Positions 1 to 8,969 are shown, numbered from the stretch's first letter. The stretch: 64,000 nt of DNA from Streptomyces tuirus (GCA_018195615.1 JAGTPG010000002.1:6069501-6133500); one strand, 5' to 3'. Numbers and translations are program-made. The notes: a model not told the origin generated them from the sequence alone.

Positions 1-348
1 CTCCATGACACCGCGCCGCCGGATCTTGTTCAGCACGAAGACGTTGGCCAGGTGCATCACGCCGAGGACCAGCAGCACCACACCCAGCTTGGTCGACAGG
101 GCCTCGAAGACGCCGCGCGTGTCGGTGATCGTCTCGTCGCCGCTCAGGTACAGCGCGACGAACCCGAGGTTGACGAGGTAGAAGCCGACCACGAGGAGGT
201 GGTTGACGGCGTCGGCGAGCTTCTCGTTGCCGTGCAGCACGTCGGCGAGGAAGATCTTGCCGTTACGGCTCAGCGTGCGGGCCACCCAGACGGTCAGCCC
301 GATGCTGACCAGCAGGTAGATGACATAGGCGACGACCGTACGGTCCAT
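1..348 (-). CDS. Integral membrane protein, 3' end off the window edge
   Basis: The first 116 residues are visible, starting at an ATG and reading off the left edge without a stop. Three hydrophobic segments are clear, at about residues 3-25, 49-69 and 88-108. Short polar loops separate them, including a lysine-rich stretch after the first segment. I do not recognise a named family and the function is unknown. Two copies of a 14-bp inverted-repeat operator lie directly upstream, so the gene is probably controlled by a TetR-like or similar dimeric repressor that is not encoded in this window. Confidence 0.7.
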   Translation of the reverse strand, partial: MDRTVVAYVIYLLVSIGLTVWVARTLSRNGKIFLADVLHGNEKLADAVNHLLVVGFYLVNLGFVALYLSGDETITDTRGVFEALSTKLGVVLLVLGVMHLANVFVLNKIRRRGVME

Positions 349-362
349 TGCCCCCACCCTTC

Positions 363-376
363 TTGAACACGTTCAA
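363..376. promoter_or_regulatory. Operator-like inverted repeat, copy 1
   Basis: TTGAACACGTTCAA has 6-bp arms around a 2-bp centre. It sits 14 bp upstream of the start codon of the leftward membrane protein. Its exact reverse complement lies at 408-421, 45 bp away. A pair of such sites next to a start codon is typical of TetR-family operators. Confidence 0.6.
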
Positions 377-407
377 AACGCTGACAGGGCTGACTCTAGA
401 CCTACTT

Positions 408-421
408 TTGAACGTGTTCAA
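408..421. promoter_or_regulatory. Operator-like inverted repeat, copy 2
   Basis: TTGAACGTGTTCAA is the exact reverse complement of the copy at 363-376. The 45-bp centre spacing, a little over four helical turns, would let two dimers bind roughly the same DNA face. The site lies between the membrane gene and the 3' end of the Uma2 remnant. Confidence 0.6.
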
Positions 422-441
422 CACCGGGGTGGCGGCCTGGA

Positions 442-963
442 TCAGTCGCTCTGCTTCGGCCGGCCGGCGTGCAGGATTTCGGCGACGTCCAGGGTGACCT
501 CGGCCCCGATGGAGTCGGGGAGGGCGACGATCTCGCCGGGAGCGTGGGGACGGTGCTTCTCGTACTTGTCTCCGGCGGGGTCGGTGAGGACGTGGAGGCG
601 CTGGTGTGTGCGGTCGACGATGACATACACAGGCACCTTCGCCTCCGCGTACGCAGTGACCTTGGTGCGCAGGTCGGTCCGGTAGTTGCTGGAGGTGACC
701 TCCACGACCAGGCGGAAGCAGACCGGGTCGTAGGAGTTGTTCTCGACGTAGTGGTCCCTGTAGTCGGCGTCCACCACTGAGAAGTCGGGGATCGCGTAGT
801 CCTCGGTACCCGTGGGCAGCCAGAGGCCTATGCCCTGGATCAACCGGGACTCCGCCCCATCTGGCCTCCGATGATCTCGACGCGGTAGCCAGGATTGCGC
901 TCCTTGAGACGGTTGGCCTCCGCGGTCAGCGGACGGTCTCCGTAAGGCCGCTCGACGGCTGCA
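442..963 (-). pseudogene. Uma2-family (DUF820) endonuclease-like gene, internally deleted
   Basis: The C-terminal part (about 133 residues) is typical Uma2: an IPDFSVVDAD strand with the PD-(D/E)XK-type Asp, then VVEVTSSNYRTDLRTK with the Glu. Upstream in another frame is the family's N-terminal piece, ERPYGDRPLTAEANRL through GYRVEIIGGQ. It runs into a stop 12 nt after GGQ. The roughly 30 residues that normally join the two halves are missing and the frame is lost, so no full protein can be made. Only the non-canonical TTG at about 843 could start the C-terminal part. I read it as a decayed gene; the upstream limit is approximate. Confidence 0.7.
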
Positions 964-1071
964 GCGGATATCAGGTGCCTCCCGTGGCTGGTGTCGAGAC
1001 CCTCATCGTAGGACGCACGGCCTCCGTGAGTCGGTCGCGGCCACGTTCAGTCCATGGTGTGGCATATGCCA

Positions 1072-1104
1072 GAGGGCCCCGTTTCCAGTGGAAACAGGGC
1101 CCTC
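1072..1104 (-). terminator. Rho-independent-type terminator of the sdh operon
   Basis: A long hairpin with arms close to GAGGGCCC-GTTTCC and GGAAAC-GGGCCCTC around a 3-nt loop begins about 20 bp beyond the sdhB stop codon. There is no long U-tract, which is usual for Streptomyces terminators. Confidence 0.75.
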
Positions 1105-1125
1105 AAGCGCAAGCGGTCGTCGACC

Positions 1126-1905
1126 TCAGTACCGGCGCGTGATCAGCGCCCTCTTCACCTCGGCGATCGCCTTCGTGACCTCGATGCCGCGCGGGCAGGC
1201 GTCCGTGCAGTTGAAGGTCGTGCGGCAGCGCCACACGCCGTCGCGGTCGTTGAGGATCTCCAGGCGCTGTTCGCCGGCCTCGTCACGCGAGTCGAAGATG
1301 AAGCGGTGCGCGTTGACGATGGCGGCCGGGCCGAAGTACTGGCCATCGTTCCAGAAGACCGGGCACGACGTGGTGCAGGCCGCGCAGAGGATGCACTTGG
1401 TCGTGTCGTCGAAGCGCTCGCGGTCCTCGGCGGTCTGGAGACGCTCGCGGGTGGGCTCGTTCGTGTCCTTCGTGATGAGGAAGGGCATGACGTCCCGGTA
1501 CGCCTGGAAGAACGGCTCCATGTCCACGACCAGGTCCTTCAGGACCGTGAGGCCCTTGATGGCCTCGACCGTGATCGGCTTCTCGGGGTTGATGTCCTTG
1601 ATCAGGGTCTTGCAGGCGAGACGGTTCTTGCCGTTGATCCGCATCGCGTCCGAGCCGCAGATGCCGTGCGCGCAGGAGCGGCGGAACGTCAGCGTGCCGT
1701 CGAGCTCCCACTTGATCTTGTGCAGGGCGTCGAGGACACGCTCCTTGGGGTCGATCTCCACCTGGAAGTCTTCCCACACCGCTTCCGCCGCCACCTCGGG
1801 GTTGAAGCGGCGGATGCGGAACGTGACCGTGATGTAGGGGGAGTCGGCGAAACCGGGCTCGGGCTTGCCGGCCGCGTCTTCCTTGTCCAGAACGGGGGTA
1901 GCCAT
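1126..1905 (-). CDS. sdhB: Succinate dehydrogenase iron-sulfur subunit
   Basis: This subunit passes electrons from the flavin of SdhA to menaquinone at the membrane anchor. The [2Fe-2S] ligands are C78, C83, D86 and C98 in CAHGICGSD...CK; the Asp in third position is also found in E. coli SdhB. The [4Fe-4S] and [3Fe-4S] centres are served by C171/C174/C177 with C181 and by C227, C233 and C237. At 259 aa it is of normal length. Its ATG overlaps the sdhA stop codon (ATGA), indicating translational coupling, and it is the last gene of sdhCDAB. A strong hairpin follows. Confidence 0.97.
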   Translation of the reverse strand: MATPVLDKEDAAGKPEPGFADSPYITVTFRIRRFNPEVAAEAVWEDFQVEIDPKERVLDALHKIKWELDGTLTFRRSCAHGICGSDAMRINGKNRLACKTLIKDINPEKPITVEAIKGLTVLKDLVVDMEPFFQAYRDVMPFLITKDTNEPTRERLQTAEDRERFDDTTKCILCAACTTSCPVFWNDGQYFGPAAIVNAHRFIFDSRDEAGEQRLEILNDRDGVWRCRTTFNCTDACPRGIEVTKAIAEVKRALITRRY

Positions 1906-3659
1906 CAGTACTTACGCTCCATCGGCTGGTAGCGGGTCTGGACGACCGGCTTGTAGTCGAGACGGACGGTTTCGGAGCCGTCGGCGCCGACCTCGCGGTA
2001 CGCCATGGTGTGGCGCATGAAGTTGACGTCGTCGCGGTTCGGGTAGTCCTCGCGGTAGTGACCGCCGCGGGACTCCTTGCGGGCGAGCGCGGAGACCGCC
2101 ATGACCTCGGCGAGGTCGAGCAGGTTGCCCAGCTCGATGGCCTCCAGCAGGTCCGTGTTGAACCGCTTGCCCTTGTCCTGGATCGAGACGTTCTTGTAGC
2201 GCTCGCGCAGCTCCGCGATCTTCTCGACCGCCGTCTTGATCGTCTGCTCGGTGCGGAACACCATGACGTTGGCGTCCATGGTCTCCTGCAGCTCGCGCCG
2301 CAGCACCGTCACCCGCTCGGTGCCGGTGGAGTCACGCAGCCGCTCCACCTGCTCGATCACGAGCTCCGCCGGGTTCTCCGGGAGCTCCACGAACTCCGCC
2401 TTCTGCGCGTACTCCGCGGCCGCGATACCCGCGCGCTTGCCGAACACGTTGATGTCCAGCAGCGAGTTCGTGCCGAGACGGTTGGCGCCGTGCACCGACA
2501 CGCAGGCGACCTCGCCGGCCGCGTACAGGCCCGGGACGACCGTGGTGTTGTCCGCCAGGACCTCACCCTCGACGTTCGTCGGGATGCCGCCCATCGCGTA
2601 GTGCGCGGTCGGCTGGATCGGGATCGGGTCCGTGTACGGCTCGATGCCGAGGTAGGTGCGCGCGAACTCGGTGATGTCGGGCAGCTTGGCGTCCAGCTGC
2701 TCCGGCGGGAGGTGCGTCAGGTCGAGGTAGACGTGGTCGCCCTCGGGACCGCAGCCGCGGCCTTCCCGGATCTCCGTGTAGATCGAGCGGGACACCACGT
2801 CACGGGACGCGAGGTCCTTCATGACCGGCGCGTACTTCTCCATGAAGCGCTCGCCGTCCTTGTTGCGGAGGATGCCGCCCTCACCGCGGGCGCCCTCCGT
2901 CAGCAGGATGCCCATGCGCCAGATGCCGGTCGGGTGGAACTGGAAGAACTCCATGTCCTCCAGCGGCAGACCACGGCGGTAGACCGCCGCCTGGCCGTCA
3001 CCCGTCAGCGTGTGCGCGTTGGACGTCACCTTGAAGAACTTGCCGCAGCCGCCGGACGCGTAGACCACGGACTTCGCCTGGAAGACGTGGATCTCACCGG
3101 TCGCCAGCTCGTACGCCACCACACCGGCCGACTTCTTGACGCCGTCGACCTCGGTGATCAGCTGGTCCAGGACGTAGAACTCGTTGTAGAACTCCACGCC
3201 CTCCTTGACGCAGTTCTGGTACAGCGTCTGGAGGATCATGTGGCCGGTGCGGTCGGCCGCGTAGCAGGAGCGGCGGACCGGGGCCTCGCCGTGGTTCCGG
3301 CTGTGGCCGCCGAAGCGGCGCTGGTCGATGGTGCCGTTCGGGGTGCGGTTGAACGGCAGGCCCATCTTCTCCAGGTCGAGGACGGAGTCGATGGCCTCCT
3401 TCGCCAGGATCTCGGCGGCGTCCTGGTCGACCAGGTAGTCACCACCCTTGACCGTGTCGAAGGTGTGCCACTCCCAGTTGTCCTCCTCCACGTTGGCCAG
3501 CGCGGCGGCCATGCCGCCCTGCGCGGCGCCCGTGTGGGAGCGGGTGGGGTAGAGCTTCGTCAGGACGGCCGTGCGGCTGCGCTTCGTGGACTCGATGGCC
3601 GCGCGCATGCCCGCGCCACCGGCGCCGACGATGACGGTGTCGTACTTGTGGATCTTCAT
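1905..3659 (-). CDS. sdhA: Succinate dehydrogenase flavoprotein subunit
   Basis: SdhA oxidises succinate to fumarate with covalently bound FAD, on the cytoplasmic face of the membrane. The N-terminus has the dinucleotide fold VGAGGAGMRAA (residues 11-21). The FAD-linking His is H42 in SHTGAAQGG. The substrate-binding HPTG (H242) and the catalytic Arg region SRSIYTEI (R291) are present. The C-terminal SRGGHYREDYPNRDD is conserved. The length of 584 aa is normal for the family. It lies between sdhD and sdhB in the operon, about 20 bp after sdhD. Confidence 0.98.
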   Translation of the reverse strand: MKIHKYDTVIVGAGGAGMRAAIESTKRSRTAVLTKLYPTRSHTGAAQGGMAAALANVEEDNWEWHTFDTVKGGDYLVDQDAAEILAKEAIDSVLDLEKMGLPFNRTPNGTIDQRRFGGHSRNHGEAPVRRSCYAADRTGHMILQTLYQNCVKEGVEFYNEFYVLDQLITEVDGVKKSAGVVAYELATGEIHVFQAKSVVYASGGCGKFFKVTSNAHTLTGDGQAAVYRRGLPLEDMEFFQFHPTGIWRMGILLTEGARGEGGILRNKDGERFMEKYAPVMKDLASRDVVSRSIYTEIREGRGCGPEGDHVYLDLTHLPPEQLDAKLPDITEFARTYLGIEPYTDPIPIQPTAHYAMGGIPTNVEGEVLADNTTVVPGLYAAGEVACVSVHGANRLGTNSLLDINVFGKRAGIAAAEYAQKAEFVELPENPAELVIEQVERLRDSTGTERVTVLRRELQETMDANVMVFRTEQTIKTAVEKIAELRERYKNVSIQDKGKRFNTDLLEAIELGNLLDLAEVMAVSALARKESRGGHYREDYPNRDDVNFMRHTMAYREVGADGSETVRLDYKPVVQTRYQPMERKY

Positions 3660-3678
3660 GATTCTCGCAGCCCCGTGC

Positions 3679-4161
3679 CTAGCGGATGTTCGGGTCGAAG
3701 GTGAAGATCACCAGCGTGCCCAGCAGGATGGTGAACACCGTGGCGGTGTAGAGCAGGCCCTTGAGCCACAGCCGGGTGTTCGCGCGCTCCGCGTAGTCGT
3801 TGATGACCGTGCGCAGGCCGTTGGCGCCGTGCAGCATCGCCAGCCACAGCATCAGCAGGTCCCAGACCTGCCAGAAGGGGCTCGCCCAGCGGCCCGCCAC
3901 GAAGGCGAAACCGATCTTGGAGACACCGCCGTCCAGCACGAGCTGGATCAGCAGGTGGCCGAGGACGAGGACGACCAGCACGACGCCGGACAGGCGCATG
4001 AACAGCCAGGCGGCCAGCTCGAAGTTGCCCCGGGTGGTCTTCGGGGTCTTCTTGGTGCGCTTGCGCGGGGCCTCGATGAAGGGGGCCGGGTTGTCGACGG
4101 TGTAGACGGCGCCGCCCTCGACGGGGCCGACACCGGCGGCGGTCTTCTCGGACGTGGACAT
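3679..4161 (-). CDS. sdhD: Succinate dehydrogenase hydrophobic membrane anchor subunit
   Basis: A 160-aa protein with a polar N-terminus of about 48 residues and three membrane segments. The first begins near LAAWLFMRLSG, the second contains LMLWLAMLHGANGLR with a His in the usual haem-ligand position, and the third is LLYTATVFTILLGTLVIF. With SdhC it anchors SdhAB and forms the quinone site. It starts 5 bp after the sdhC stop and is followed closely by sdhA. Confidence 0.93.
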   Translation of the reverse strand: MSTSEKTAAGVGPVEGGAVYTVDNPAPFIEAPRKRTKKTPKTTRGNFELAAWLFMRLSGVVLVVLVLGHLLIQLVLDGGVSKIGFAFVAGRWASPFWQVWDLLMLWLAMLHGANGLRTVINDYAERANTRLWLKGLLYTATVFTILLGTLVIFTFDPNIR

Positions 4162-4166
4162 TGGCG

Positions 4167-4547
4167 TCAGCTCCCGAACAGTTCACGAGCGGCGTGGCCG
4201 AGGACGGGGTAGATCGCCCCGAGCATCAGCACGACCCACAGGGCGACGACGGTCCAGAGCATCTGCTTCTGGTAGCGGGCGCCCTTGATCCAGAAGTCGA
4301 CGGCGATGACACGCAGGCCGTTGAGCGCGTGGAAGAGGATGGCGGCGACGAGGCCGTACTCCAGCAGCGCGACGATCGGCGTCTTGTACGTGGCCACGAC
4401 GTTGTCGTAGGCCTCCGGGGACACACGGACGAGTGCGGTGTCCAGCACGTGAACGAACAGGAAGAAGAAAATGAGGACGCCGGTGACTCGGTGAGCCACC
4501 CAGGACCACATTCCTTCCCGGCCGCGGTACAGCGTTCCAGCCGGCAC
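4167..4547 (-). CDS. sdhC: Succinate dehydrogenase cytochrome b556 subunit
   Basis: The gene encodes 126 aa with three membrane segments: WVAHRVTGVLIFFFLFVHV, the segment with LFHALNGLRVIAVDF (haem His), and MLWTVVALWVVLMLGA. I place the start at the GTG (reverse complement of 4545-4547) because GGAGGA sits 5-6 nt upstream and the product then matches the usual SdhC length. An in-frame ATG 90 nt further upstream would add a proline-rich tail without family support. First gene of the sdhCDAB operon; the promoter should lie in the 220 bp upstream. Confidence 0.93.
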   Translation of the reverse strand: MPAGTLYRGREGMWSWVAHRVTGVLIFFFLFVHVLDTALVRVSPEAYDNVVATYKTPIVALLEYGLVAAILFHALNGLRVIAVDFWIKGARYQKQMLWTVVALWVVLMLGAIYPVLGHAARELFGS

Positions 4548-4756
4548 GGAAGTTTCCTCCGGGAGCGGGGATTGGGGCCGCGCCGGCTTGGTGTGTCGGT
4601 CGGGCCCGGCCGGGTACGGTCCACCGGCCCCCAGCATCGTAGCGATGCGCTGCCGCCGGGCTGAGCCGGGGGTCCCGGGGTGTGATCAAACTGGCATGCA
4701 AAGAGGTACAGGTGGGCTAGCGCGGCCAAGGGGTGTGGGATGCCTCCAGGACTGCC

Positions 4757-4800
4757 GGGTGCGGGCCGTCAGTGGTTGATCGCGCAGTTCCCCGCGCCCC
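4757..4800 (-). repeat. Dispersed Streptomyces repeat (GGGGCGCGGGGAACTGCGCG family), copy 1
   Basis: Read on the minus strand this carries the core GGCGCGGGGAACTGCGCGA followed by a degenerate tail ending in CCGCACCCGG. The same core and tail occur at 51359-51404. From general knowledge, this sequence is scattered widely through Streptomyces genomes at gene ends. Here it supplies the last codons and stop of the uraD-like gene. Confidence 0.75.
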
Positions 4801-5242
4801 TGAGGGCAGTGAGCAGACGCCCCCTCGCGAGGCGCCGGAGTTCGTCCGCCGTCACTGCCCGCTCCTCCTCCGGATCGTTGGTCAGTCGTGACCGGACGGC
4901 TTCGAGAAGGCGGTCCAGAACCTCCGCCGGCGCCACACCGTCCAGGCAGATGACGAACACGTGTCCGAAACGGGCCTCGTAGGCGGCGTGGGCCGCGCTG
5001 AGGGCCGTGTGGGCCGCCGAGTAGGTGTCGGGCGGGAGGGCGGGCAGCGACTCGGCCGCCAGTGCTTCCGTCAGGTCGGCCCAGGTCAGGTCGTAGGCCG
5101 CCTCGTCCGCCGCGGCCAGCAGGGAGTCCAGGTCCGGGTAGGGGCGGTGTTCCGCGACGCGGCGGGACCAGCGGGGGCTGTGGAGGCAGCTGAGGAGGAT
5201 CTGGTGCAGGTCCTCGTCGGAGGCTGCGTTGACGTGCTCCAC
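4769..5242 (-). CDS. OHCU decarboxylase (UraD-like), purine/urate catabolism
   Basis: The 157-aa product resembles 2-oxo-4-hydroxy-4-carboxy-5-ureidoimidazoline decarboxylase, the last step from urate to S-allantoin. Visible family features are the N-terminal helix LLSCLHSPRWSRRVAEHRPY, a DLTWADLTEAL segment, and the central YEARFGHVFVICLDG, where the family has F-G-x-x-F-[IV]. The expected active-site His-Pro pair before this segment is not obvious. The start is a GTG; an upstream stop rules out a much longer form. The last eight residues (AGNCAINH) are encoded by a dispersed repeat, so the C-terminus may have been replaced. No other uricolytic gene is nearby. Confidence 0.65.
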   Translation of the reverse strand: MEHVNAASDEDLHQILLSCLHSPRWSRRVAEHRPYPDLDSLLAAADEAAYDLTWADLTEALAAESLPALPPDTYSAAHTALSAAHAAYEARFGHVFVICLDGVAPAEVLDRLLEAVRSRLTNDPEEERAVTADELRRLARGRLLTALRGAGNCAINH

Positions 5243-5465
5243 CGGTATGGCGAGTCGGCCGGGGAGGTCTGGGAGACGGTGCGCGGGCAGCGTGGGTCCT
5301 CGTGGGCGTCACGTGTGTCGGCAGGACGTGTTGTGAGAGTTGTGACGTCACGCTATCGAGTACGACCATGACGTGTCCGACGGATGCCCGAATTTCACCC
5401 GGCCGGGAGAGATTCGGAACGCATGGTGGACGCGCGCCGGGTGGCGGGGGTCTTAGGTTGGCTGT

Positions 5466-7133
5466 GTGAGTCAGCACAGGCGCCGGGCTTCGGCGAAGCA
5501 GGTGAAACAGCGGCAGGTGCTGGTCGTGGCCATGGCCGTCGCCCTGGTCGTGGTCGCGGCCGGGGTGAGTCTCGGGCTCTGGGCGGCCTCGGACGGCGAC
5601 GGCGGGTCCACGGAAACGGAGGCCAGACCCTCCCAGGGCCGGACCGCCGCCGCCCCGCGGGGCACCTCGCCGGAGGACGGCCCGAGTCCGAGCCCGAGCC
5701 GCTCCTACGCCCTGTCCGAGGCGCCGCAGACGATCCCCGCCGTGCGGGACCACACCGCGGCCCGCGGCCCGGGCTGGCAGCCCGAGAGCGGGAACCGCGT
5801 GGTCGTGGACGACCCGGCGCTGGCCGACGAGGGCCGGCTCGTCGCCGGTGAGCTCGGGATGTCGTACCAGGGTGAGAAGGGCGACCGGCGCGCCGGGGAC
5901 CTGCGGCTGACGCTGGACGAGAAGAAGGGCGCGAACCCGGAGTCGTACGTCATGACCGTGCGCGACGGCCGGGTGGAGATCAGCGGGCCCGCCGACGCGG
6001 GTGTCTTCTACGGCACCCGCACGCTCAAGCAGGAAGTGCACGACGGCGGCACCGCGCCCGAGGGCGTGGTGCGGGACGAGCCGGCCAAGGCGCAGCGCGG
6101 GTTCATGCTGGACATCGCGCGCAAGAACTTCACGGCCGGCTGGATCGAGGACCGGGTCCGGGAACTGGGCGATCTGAAGTTCAACCAGCTCGGCCTGCAC
6201 TTCTCCGACGACCAGGGGTTCCGGATCGAGTCCGACTCGCATCCGGAGATCGTGTCCCAGCAGCACCTGACCAAGGCGCAGGTGCGGAAGATCGTCGATC
6301 TCGCGGAGAGCCGGCACATCACCGTCGTGCCCGAGATCGACTCGCCGGGGCACCTCGGCGCGGTCATCGACGCCCACCCCGACCTGCAGCTGCGCACCGT
6401 GCAGGGATCGGCGGTGCAGGGCGCCATCGACATCTCCAAGCCCGAGAGCGCCGACATCGTCGACGACCTGCTGAACGAGTACGCGGACCTCTTCCCCGGC
6501 AGGCCCTGGCACCTCGGCGGCGACGAGTACCAGGCGCTGGTCCGCTCCGACCCGGAGGCGTCCTTCCCGCAGCTGGCCGCCGCCGCGCGGGAGAAGTACG
6601 GCTCCGGCGCGACGGTCGCCGACCTCACCACCGGCTGGCTGAACGACCGGGCCGCCACCGTGCGTGAGAACCAGCGCACCCCGCGCGCGTGGAACGACGG
6701 TTTCTTCCGCGACACCTCCGTCGAGGCCGACAAGGACATCCAGGTCGCCTACTGGACCGGCAAGGAGATCGGCGCCCGGGAGCCGGCCGAGTATCTGAGC
6801 GCGGGCCGTGAGGTGATCAATTACAACGACGAGTTCCTGTACTACGTGCTCGGCGAGCCGCAGACCTTCGTCTATCCGACCGGCCAGCGGATCTACGAGC
6901 AGTGGACGCCGCGGGTGCTGCGCGGCACCGCGGCCGTGCCGGAGCGCTACGACGGCCAGATCCTCGGCGGGTCCTTCGCCGTCTGGTGCGACCTCGCGAA
7001 CTCCCAGACCGAGGACCAGGTGGCGGCCGGGATCCGGATGCCGCTGCGGGCGACCGTCCAGAAGCTGTGGGACCCGGACCGGCCCGAGCTGTCCTGGGCG
7101 GAGTTCCGGGCCCTGGCGAACAGGCTCGGCTGA
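5466..7133 (+). CDS. Secreted or membrane-anchored beta-N-acetylhexosaminidase, GH20
   Basis: The protein has 555 aa. An N-terminal signal or anchor segment (about residues 17-41) is followed by a Ser/Pro/Glu-rich linker, a GH20b-like domain and the TIM-barrel catalytic domain starting near RGFMLDIARKNF. The catalytic Asp-Glu pair is D353-E354 in HLGGDEY. PEIDSPGH and the Trp-rich C-terminal part are also present. GH20 enzymes release terminal GlcNAc or GalNAc by substrate-assisted catalysis, here probably from chitin oligomers or wall fragments outside the cell. It starts with GTG, divergent from the uraD-like gene, and appears monocistronic. Confidence 0.9.
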   Translation: MSQHRRRASAKQVKQRQVLVVAMAVALVVVAAGVSLGLWAASDGDGGSTETEARPSQGRTAAAPRGTSPEDGPSPSPSRSYALSEAPQTIPAVRDHTAARGPGWQPESGNRVVVDDPALADEGRLVAGELGMSYQGEKGDRRAGDLRLTLDEKKGANPESYVMTVRDGRVEISGPADAGVFYGTRTLKQEVHDGGTAPEGVVRDEPAKAQRGFMLDIARKNFTAGWIEDRVRELGDLKFNQLGLHFSDDQGFRIESDSHPEIVSQQHLTKAQVRKIVDLAESRHITVVPEIDSPGHLGAVIDAHPDLQLRTVQGSAVQGAIDISKPESADIVDDLLNEYADLFPGRPWHLGGDEYQALVRSDPEASFPQLAAAAREKYGSGATVADLTTGWLNDRAATVRENQRTPRAWNDGFFRDTSVEADKDIQVAYWTGKEIGAREPAEYLSAGREVINYNDEFLYYVLGEPQTFVYPTGQRIYEQWTPRVLRGTAAVPERYDGQILGGSFAVWCDLANSQTEDQVAAGIRMPLRATVQKLWDPDRPELSWAEFRALANRLG

Positions 7134-7228
7134 CTCCGCCCGAATTGGCCCATACGGCTGCGAACTCCCGTACGGCTGTGGTGGTCTTCTGACGCGAGCC
7201 GAATCGAATATGCCGGGGGAACCGGGAC

Positions 7229-7734
7229 ATGGGCTACTGGGGATACTTCGTCGTGGGCCGGGGGGAACGGCCGCTGGCGGAGCTGGACGCGCTGGCGGGG
7301 CCACGGACGGGATGACGCGGCGTGCCTCGGCGCCGGGCGGGTGGCAGGTCTGGGAGTACCCGAGCAGCGACGGGGACGTCGGGACCATGAACGCCCTCGC
7401 CCGGGAGACCGGGGCGCCCGCGCTCTTCGGGTACGTCATGAACAGCGCGTGCGTGGCGCTGGAGGCCGCGGCGCCGGAGAGCGGGGCGTGGACGACCTGC
7501 CTCGGGCGGGCCGCGATGGCCGGGTACTTAGGGCCCGGCCGGGAGGGCCTGACGCTGGAGGACTACTTCCTGGAACCCCGTGACGCCGCCGAGCGTGCCG
7601 TCCGCTGGGCGGCCGAAGCCGGCCACGAGGTGAACGCCGAGGGTCTGCTCGACGTACTCACTTCAGACCCTGATCCTCTGGCTGAAAACCTCTTCTTCCG
7701 CTTTCTCGACAGACTGGGCGTGGTGCCCCTGTGA
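7229..7734 (+). CDS. Conserved hypothetical protein, reading frame broken by -1
   Basis: Translation from the ATG gives GYWGYFVVGRGERPLAELD. It meets a stop about 25 residues later. Adding one G in the GGGG run near 7297 continues the protein as ATDGMTRRASAPGGWQVWEY and onwards to the stop, for about 168 residues. The C-terminal half is acidic and soluble, with FLEPRDAAERAVRWAAEAGH. I do not recognise a named domain. The clean fit after one added base suggests a sequence error rather than a pseudogene. Function unknown. Confidence 0.6.
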
Positions 7735-7842
7735 CACTCCGGGGCCATTGCGCGCAGTAAGGGGAAGTGCGGGTTCCGTGAGGGGTGAGGGCTGGTAGCG
7801 GCCTGGCAGGGCCCCGGAGAAGGCCCGCGGAGGGAGGCGTGG

Positions 7843-8394
7843 ATGAGCCTGGTGGAGTTGATCGCACAGGCCGACGAACGCGGGCTGGCCGCGAGCGGGC
7901 TGGCTTGTTTGGATCGGTGTGTGCCCCTGCTGGGCGGCGACGACGAGATGCTGCGGCCGCTGTGGGCGAGCCTCACCGACGGCGCCGGAGCCGGTGACTG
8001 GGGTGACGGGCTGGAGCAGGCGCGCGGGAAGCTGGACGCCGCCGGCGAGGACGAGGCGGCCGTGCTCGCCCACCGGATGCTCGAGGCCGCTCCCGCCGAG
8101 CGGTCCGCGGCCGGAGTGCGGGTGTGGGCCGACGCCTGCTCCGTCGCCTCCCTCCAGATCCACCGCCTCCTCGACACCCTCGAGGACGACGCCTCATCCG
8201 TCGACGCCCGCCGCGAGGGCCGTACGGACGGCATGTCGCCGCTCGTCGCCGCCGAACTGCGCCGCCAGATCACCGTCCTGGAGGTCCTGGCCGGACACGG
8301 CCCGGCCGGGCTGCGGCGAGCACTGGAGGTGTCCATCGAGGGCCGCCGGGTCCTCCGCGCGGTCGTCTCCCGCCGGACCCGGCAGCAGGGCTGA
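7843..8394 (+). CDS. Conserved hypothetical protein
   Basis: A soluble protein of 183 aa, mostly predicted helical, rich in Ala, Leu, Asp and Arg, with no signal peptide or membrane segment. The ATG is preceded by a good ribosome site (GGAGGGAGG, about 5 nt upstream). No catalytic motif is recognisable. Codon use is typical of the chromosome. The C-terminal portion (LVAAELRRQITVLEVLAGHG) looks like a helical bundle. Function unknown. Confidence 0.6.
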   Translation: MSLVELIAQADERGLAASGLACLDRCVPLLGGDDEMLRPLWASLTDGAGAGDWGDGLEQARGKLDAAGEDEAAVLAHRMLEAAPAERSAAGVRVWADACSVASLQIHRLLDTLEDDASSVDARREGRTDGMSPLVAAELRRQITVLEVLAGHGPAGLRRALEVSIEGRRVLRAVVSRRTRQQG

Positions 8395-8571
8395 AGCCAT
8401 CGGACCCCGGGAGTCGCGCCGAGCCCCCCGCCAGGGCGTCCGACCGGCCTAAACCCCGTTCCTGGAGAGTCCTGTGACCGTCGTGAGGCTGCGTTGGGGT
8501 GGTCCTGCGCCGCTTCGGGAAAGCCGCCGATTCCGGGTGACGAAACGCCTCTGCGCAGCGCTTTCCCCGAT

Positions 8572-8967
8572 GTGACGACTCAAGCGGAAACCAGGCCCTC
8601 GGCCGCGGCGAAGCCGCTGCGGTGGGCGGCGGACACGGTGGCGACGATGCGCGAGGGAGCACGGCTGCGCCTCGACTACTCGGCCCAGAGTCTGTGGAGC
8701 ATCGACCGAATGATCGAGGGGATACGCCGGGAGGGAGCGCCCGACGCCGCCGTGCAGCAGGTGCTGCGCGGGTTCGGGGCCTATGCCGGTGAGGTGATGG
8801 CACGTCAGACGGGTGCCGAGTGGTGGGCGACCGGCGGCGACCACTGGATCCGCACCCCCGACGGCCGCCTCTGGGACCCGATCGACGAGGCCCGCCGCTG
8901 CTACGCCGGGCACGGATCGCTGCGGCTGCTGTGCCGGGACGCGACGAGCAGCACGCCCCGGCGGTAG
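8572..8967 (+). CDS. Conserved hypothetical protein
   Basis: I start the gene at the GTG that begins VTTQAETRPSAAAKPLRW; upstream in-frame residues are low-complexity and have no ribosome site. The 131-aa product has a helical region (DYSAQSLWSIDRMIEGIRREG) and an aromatic C-terminal part with EWWATGGDHWIRTPDGRLW. It has no signal peptide or membrane segment. I do not recognise a named family. It converges on the amidase gene, with stop codons only a few bases apart. Confidence 0.6.
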   Translation: MTTQAETRPSAAAKPLRWAADTVATMREGARLRLDYSAQSLWSIDRMIEGIRREGAPDAAVQQVLRGFGAYAGEVMARQTGAEWWATGGDHWIRTPDGRLWDPIDEARRCYAGHGSLRLLCRDATSSTPRR

Positions 8968-8969
8968 CG

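Noticed and set aside
4548..4637. N-terminal extension of SdhC from the ATG at 4637
   Set aside because: The added 30 residues are Pro-rich without family match, and the GTG at 4547 has a better ribosome site and gives the normal length.
4686..7439. 917-codon open frame on the minus strand
   Set aside because: It lies antisense to the well-supported GH20 gene and spans the uraD-like gene in another frame. Its Pro/Arg/Gly-rich text is the usual shadow of high GC3.
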